NCBI GenBank assembly: GCA_020845475.1
Contig: JADLFN010000063.1
Location: 1 to 64,000 of the forward strand
Direction of reading: 5' to 3'
Length of the DNA: 64,000 nt
DNA from: Planctomycetota bacterium
Lineage (GTDB): Bacteria > Planctomycetota > UBA8742 > UBA2392
In this document: positions 60,560 through 64,000 of the stretch, piece after piece
How positions within the stretch are numbered: position 1 is the first letter of the stretch
Layout: each line of letters begins with the position of its first letter
The notes under the pieces: generated by a model
What the model was told of the DNA's origin: nothing
What the model saw: only the letters and a program-made list of their open reading frames with translations
Databases searched by the model: none
Translations under genes and position numbers: made by a program

Positions 60560-61018
60560 GTGGCCAACAACGGCAAGAATAATCCGCTCAAACCCATTCT
60601 GCTCGTTGAGGACAACGACGACGATGTGGATCTGATCCTGCACGCGTTCAAGAAGACCAACCTGGCCAACGAAGTGGTTGTGGCTCGTGACGGGCAGCAG
60701 GCCCTGGATTTTCTTCGCCGGGCGGGCGCCTATTCAAACCGGGCCGAGATCAATCCGGGCCTGGTCTTGCTGGATCTGAAACTGCCGAAAGTTGACGGCC
60801 TGGAAGTATTGAAGCAGATCAAGGCGGACAAACACTTCCGCACGGTGCCCGTGGTGGTCTTCACGTCCTCGCGCGAAGAACAGGACCAGATTGAGAGTTA
60901 CAACCTTGGTGTGAATGCCTTTGTGGTAAAGCCGATGGATTTCAAAGATTTCATTGTTGCCATCGGCGAACTGGGGCTGTTCTGGGCTGTTTTCAACGAA
61001 GCGCCGCCCGCGAAGTAG
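60560..61018 (+). CDS. Single-domain response regulator (Rcp1-like)
   Basis: The 152-residue protein is only a receiver domain. The acidic triad lies in ILLVEDNDDDVDLILHAFKK, the phospho-Asp in LVLLDLKLPKVDGLEVLKQI, Thr in VVFTSSREEQD and Lys in FVVKPMDFKDFIVAI. The pattern with the DDD cluster and PKVDG fits Rcp1-type regulators that pair with bacteriophytochrome or hybrid kinases. The start is GTG 60560 with AGGTG upstream; the track start at 60521 adds a basic unmatched lead. No output domain or kinase is adjacent. Confidence 0.9.
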   Translation: MANNGKNNPLKPILLVEDNDDDVDLILHAFKKTNLANEVVVARDGQQALDFLRRAGAYSNRAEINPGLVLLDLKLPKVDGLEVLKQIKADKHFRTVPVVVFTSSREEQDQIESYNLGVNAFVVKPMDFKDFIVAIGELGLFWAVFNEAPPAK

Positions 61019-61027
61019 CTCCGGCGT

Positions 61028-64000
61028 TTACCCTTTTGGGGGCGCGGGCACCACGCCAATGCCGATACCGGTGATCGAACCCGGCGCCATGAATCCCAGT
61101 GATTTCACGGTGCCTCGCTTCAACGTCAGCTGCCGCTCGTCGAACTCCCACTGGGCATAACCCGTTGCATCGCGCAGCGGCTTGCCGTCGGCGCCGAGTT
61201 TGAGCGCGAAATTGCCCTCGGCATCAAACTTGTAGCGCCGTAACACCAGTGTCAGGCTCTCGCCGGGCTTGCCGAGCAGCAGCGCATTCTTGATTGAAAC
61301 CAGATCAATGACCCGGTTGCCGTTCACCGACCAGATTACATCGTGTTCTTTGATACCGGCCTTGTCAGCGAGACTGCCCGAGAGCACCGCGTTTGCAACC
61401 ACTACACCTTCCGACCTCGCTGCAACGGCGCCATTCGAGTTCTTGACGATCTCATTGAGTTGGGCGACGAGGTCGGGCCAGCGCGCATCGGCGCGCACAC
61501 CGGCCAGATCAGGATCCCGCAGAGCCTGGCCGACGTCGCCAAAGCCGGCCTCGTACGCGCGTTTCAGCAAAGCTGCGCTGACGTTGAGCCGCGCGTCGCG
61601 CTCCGTGTTCCTCGCCGCCGCCGGCTGTGCGTTTATCGCGTACTCCAGCTCGTTGCGATGCGCTTCGCTGTCTCCCAGGCGCTGAACCAAAGCGGCCTCG
61701 TACTGCCCGGCCAGGCGCGCACTGGCGCAAGCGGCGTCATACAGGCCCGCGGCCGCGATCTGCGGGTTGTCCAACTCGGCAAAGAGCGCCAGCGCGTCGA
61801 GGCAGAAACCGCCGGCCGCCAGCGCACGCAACACTTGCCATTTGAGTTCCGCCAGTTCCTCCTTCAACTTGCTGGCCTCGGCGGCGCCAAGCATCGAGCG
61901 CACTTTCTCAAGGTCAGCCATTGACTGGCGTAACAGCGCAACCCGTTGTTCCGGTGCGGCATCTGTGGACAGCGCGGCCCTGGCGCCAGCCCGGCCGATC
62001 AAGTCAAGCGCCGTTACGGCGTCTTGTCCCGCGTTCAGGCGCGCCCGCGCCGAGACAATGCCTTGCTCCGCTTTGGCAAGGCTCAGCGGGTTATTGTAAT
62101 AGTGAGCGCCGTAGGGATTGCGGCGCTTGAGATTGCTGAGAACGTCGATGCTCTTCTGCCAGGCAACGCGCGCGGCTTGGGTGTTGCCGATTTCAAAGTA
62201 CCGGTCACCCAGTTGGGCAAGTGAGTCACCCAGAATCAGCGGCACGAGGAAATCAACGGGATTGCACTCATGGGCGCGGGAGATATCGGCCACGGCGGCG
62301 CGCAAGGCCGCAGTCTTGGCCTGCTCATCCAAGGCGGGCTGTGGGCCGGTGGTTTGCGTAATGGACGCTGACTTGCGGCGCTGATCCAGTTGCAGGTGCG
62401 TGATGCCGCGGTAGTACCACGCCTGCCATGCATTGGAATCGAGCTCAATGGCGCGGGTGCATGAGTTGATGGCGCCCACCAGGTCGTCGTTGCCGAACTC
62501 CGACTGCGCGCGCCAGGCATAGTTGCGCGGATCTCCGGGGTTCAGGCGCGATGCATGCGTCAGGTCGTGAATCGACTCCGAGAAACGGCCCCGGTTGCGC
62601 TCCAGCATCCCGCGCAACGTGAATGCTTCAGCGAATTCAGGATTGCAACTGATGGCGCGCGTGAAGTCATCAATGGCACCGCTCAAATCGCCCAGATACG
62701 ACTTGGCCTCGCCCCGATAGGTCCAGGTCTGGGCGCGGCGCGAGTCAAAATCGAGCGCAACGGAGAAGTCCGCCAACGCTCCATTCAGATCGCCGCCATC
62801 GCGGCGGCATAAGCCGCGCGCGATGTAGGGCGTGGGATTGCGCGGATCGAGGTCAACGCTGCGCGTGAAATCGGCCATGGCGCGGTCAATGTCACCCATT
62901 TGCCGCAGGCAATTGCCGCGAGCGACGAGCGCCCGGGCCAGTTGCGAACTGTTCATGTCTATGGCGGCGCTGAGATCCTGGAGCGCCCCTTCGAAATCGC
63001 CCTTGGCGCGTCTGGCAAACGAGCGGGCAATCAGCAACAGATCCTGTTTGGGATCGAGCGCCAGTCCGCTGGTGCAATCTGCAATTGCGCCCTCGAAGTC
63101 GCCGCGGGCGCGCCGGGCCAGTGAGCGCTTGTGGAACTCCGTGGCCGTGGCCGGCTTGAGGGCGGACAATGGCAGGGGTACGAGCGCAAACTTCTTCTCG
63201 ACGTTCTCCCAGATGTAATTGAACCGGTAACGCCCGATTTCGGCCAGCGGCTCAAAGGCCTCGGGGCTGCGCGTTTCGCACAGGGCCAGGCCGCACTCTA
63301 CCAGCAGCTCCGGCTCCTTAATGACCGGCAAGAACCTGGCCAGCACCGGTACGGATTCTGAGGGCAGGTCAATGCGCCCCAGCACTCTCAGCACCAGGCG
63401 CACCGTATCGTGCTCCGCCGCCGTCCACTCATTGTTGCCCGCCTCGGCGCGCGCCTGCATGGGTGCTAGCGCCTGGGACAGCAATGTCACCGTCTGGGAG
63501 TCACGAAGCGCCGCCAGCTGATTGACGTAGTCCGCCAGCGCCGGCGCGTCCTTGGGGCGCTCAGGCCGCTGCAACCCCGCTGCAACATCCGCCAACGCCG
63601 CCTCAACGGCGGCGCGGTGCACGCCCAGTTGGCGCTTGCCCGCGTCAAGCACGGCCTGCTTCTCGCGCTGGTTTTCGCCGCTGCTGACGCCGCCCAGGAT
63701 GTACACGCTGAGGGCAAAATCACCACTGTAAACGGCCAACTTTGCCGTGAGGATGCGTATGCGTTCAAGTTCGCGCGCATCGGCCAATACGTCGATTCCC
63801 GCTGCCTCGGGAAGCGCAGCTGTGTCCGCGCCGGAAAGGAGGGCAAGCAGGTTCTCTTTGGCGGAAATGTAACCCACCAGTGAGGCCAGCAGTACCTGGT
63901 TCTCACGCAGTTCGGCCGCGCCCAGGGATCGGCCCTCGGCGCTGCTTTCGTAGCGCGCAACGCGCTCGCGGGCGTCGTCAGAGAGCGGGCCGAGGCGAAT
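61028..64000 (-). CDS. TPR and PDZ domain protein, partial
   Basis: The reading frame is open to the right edge, so the N-terminus lies outside the window; the GTG at 63877 listed by the track is only an internal codon. At least 990 residues are present: a helical N-terminal part, then about eight TPRs (FTRSVDLDPRNPTPYIARG, LNGALADFSVALDFDSRRAQ, CTRAIELDSNAWQAWYYRG), a long helical middle part, and a C-terminal PDZ-like domain (SLADKAGIKEHDVIWSVNGN) with a final beta region. It is probably an envelope or sensory scaffold. It may be the tail of a larger kinase-type protein. Confidence 0.88.
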   Translation of the reverse strand: MRLGPLSDDARERVARYESSAEGRSLGAAELRENQVLLASLVGYISAKENLLALLSGADTAALPEAAGIDVLADARELERIRILTAKLAVYSGDFALSVYILGGVSSGENQREKQAVLDAGKRQLGVHRAAVEAALADVAAGLQRPERPKDAPALADYVNQLAALRDSQTVTLLSQALAPMQARAEAGNNEWTAAEHDTVRLVLRVLGRIDLPSESVPVLARFLPVIKEPELLVECGLALCETRSPEAFEPLAEIGRYRFNYIWENVEKKFALVPLPLSALKPATATEFHKRSLARRARGDFEGAIADCTSGLALDPKQDLLLIARSFARRAKGDFEGALQDLSAAIDMNSSQLARALVARGNCLRQMGDIDRAMADFTRSVDLDPRNPTPYIARGLCRRDGGDLNGALADFSVALDFDSRRAQTWTYRGEAKSYLGDLSGAIDDFTRAISCNPEFAEAFTLRGMLERNRGRFSESIHDLTHASRLNPGDPRNYAWRAQSEFGNDDLVGAINSCTRAIELDSNAWQAWYYRGITHLQLDQRRKSASITQTTGPQPALDEQAKTAALRAAVADISRAHECNPVDFLVPLILGDSLAQLGDRYFEIGNTQAARVAWQKSIDVLSNLKRRNPYGAHYYNNPLSLAKAEQGIVSARARLNAGQDAVTALDLIGRAGARAALSTDAAPEQRVALLRQSMADLEKVRSMLGAAEASKLKEELAELKWQVLRALAAGGFCLDALALFAELDNPQIAAAGLYDAACASARLAGQYEAALVQRLGDSEAHRNELEYAINAQPAAARNTERDARLNVSAALLKRAYEAGFGDVGQALRDPDLAGVRADARWPDLVAQLNEIVKNSNGAVAARSEGVVVANAVLSGSLADKAGIKEHDVIWSVNGNRVIDLVSIKNALLLGKPGESLTLVLRRYKFDAEGNFALKLGADGKPLRDATGYAQWEFDERQLTLKRGTVKSLGFMAPGSITGIGIGVVPAPPKG

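Overview
The window is GC-rich DNA from what is most likely a planctomycete or a relative in the PVC group. This is inferred from gene content and was not tested by phylogeny. The clues are a 2211-residue Ser/Thr kinase with WD40 and TPR repeats, a TPR-PDZ protein, a large carboxypeptidase-regulatory-like repeat protein, a cytochrome b with fused cytochrome c domains, and many palindromic or short-unit intergenic repeats. Free-standing housekeeping genes (nuoD/nuoE, gpmI, pgi, moaA, queF, rbfA, acpS, carB, xerD, sdaA) show that this is chromosome.

Layout. 1-2.5 kb: nuoD and nuoE, separated by a frameshifted four-helix-bundle (23S rRNA IVS-type) gene. 2.5-9.9 kb (minus strand): a repeat-rich surface protein, a P-type cation ATPase, a cyclophilin with an extra N-terminal domain, and a small histidine-rich membrane protein. 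10.4-19.5 kb: a 9-kb element integrated in the 3' half of a tRNA-Ala(GGC) gene. It is bounded by a 46-bp direct repeat and carries a tyrosine integrase, an excisionase-like HTH protein, a replication initiator, a DnaC-like loader, two small-terminase-like HTH proteins and a tail-tape-measure-like fragment. It has no portal, capsid or large terminase. It reads as a phage-satellite-like island or a strongly reduced prophage.

19.6-27.4 kb: gpmI, pgi, a KtrB/KtrA potassium uptake pair, xerD and sdaA. 27.4-34.1 kb: the giant kinase. 34.2-36.2 kb: moaA, a VOC protein and queF. 36.2-40.9 kb (minus): a DUF58 protein, a cytochrome c maturation set (ccmD-like, ccmC, ccmB, with no ccmA in the window), a DinB-like protein and an NtrC-type regulator. 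41-47 kb (minus): an oligopeptide ABC importer (binding protein, OppB, OppC) without its ATPases. The OppC carries a 340-residue periplasmic coiled-coil insertion. 47-48 kb: rbfA and a Fur-family regulator. 48.2-50.9 kb: a Rieske protein and a cytochrome b fused to two cytochrome c'-like domains. The cytochrome b seems to lack the heme bH ligand pair. 50.9-57.2 kb: a polytopic membrane protein of unknown function, an HTH protein overlapping a DUF2520 dehydrogenase, a DUF2238 membrane protein, a beta-helix lipoprotein, acpS and a small membrane protein. 57.2-64 kb: carB, a single-domain response regulator and a TPR-PDZ protein that runs off the right edge.

The observations most worth following are the tRNA-Ala element with its paired 12-bp-spaced integrase arm-site candidates, a strong excess of the palindrome TTGACNNGTCAA across both element and chromosome (7 copies against about 0.06 expected for random sequence), the cytochrome b with altered heme ligands, and the OppC permease with its coiled-coil insertion. 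All functions are read from sequence by eye; no database search was run.
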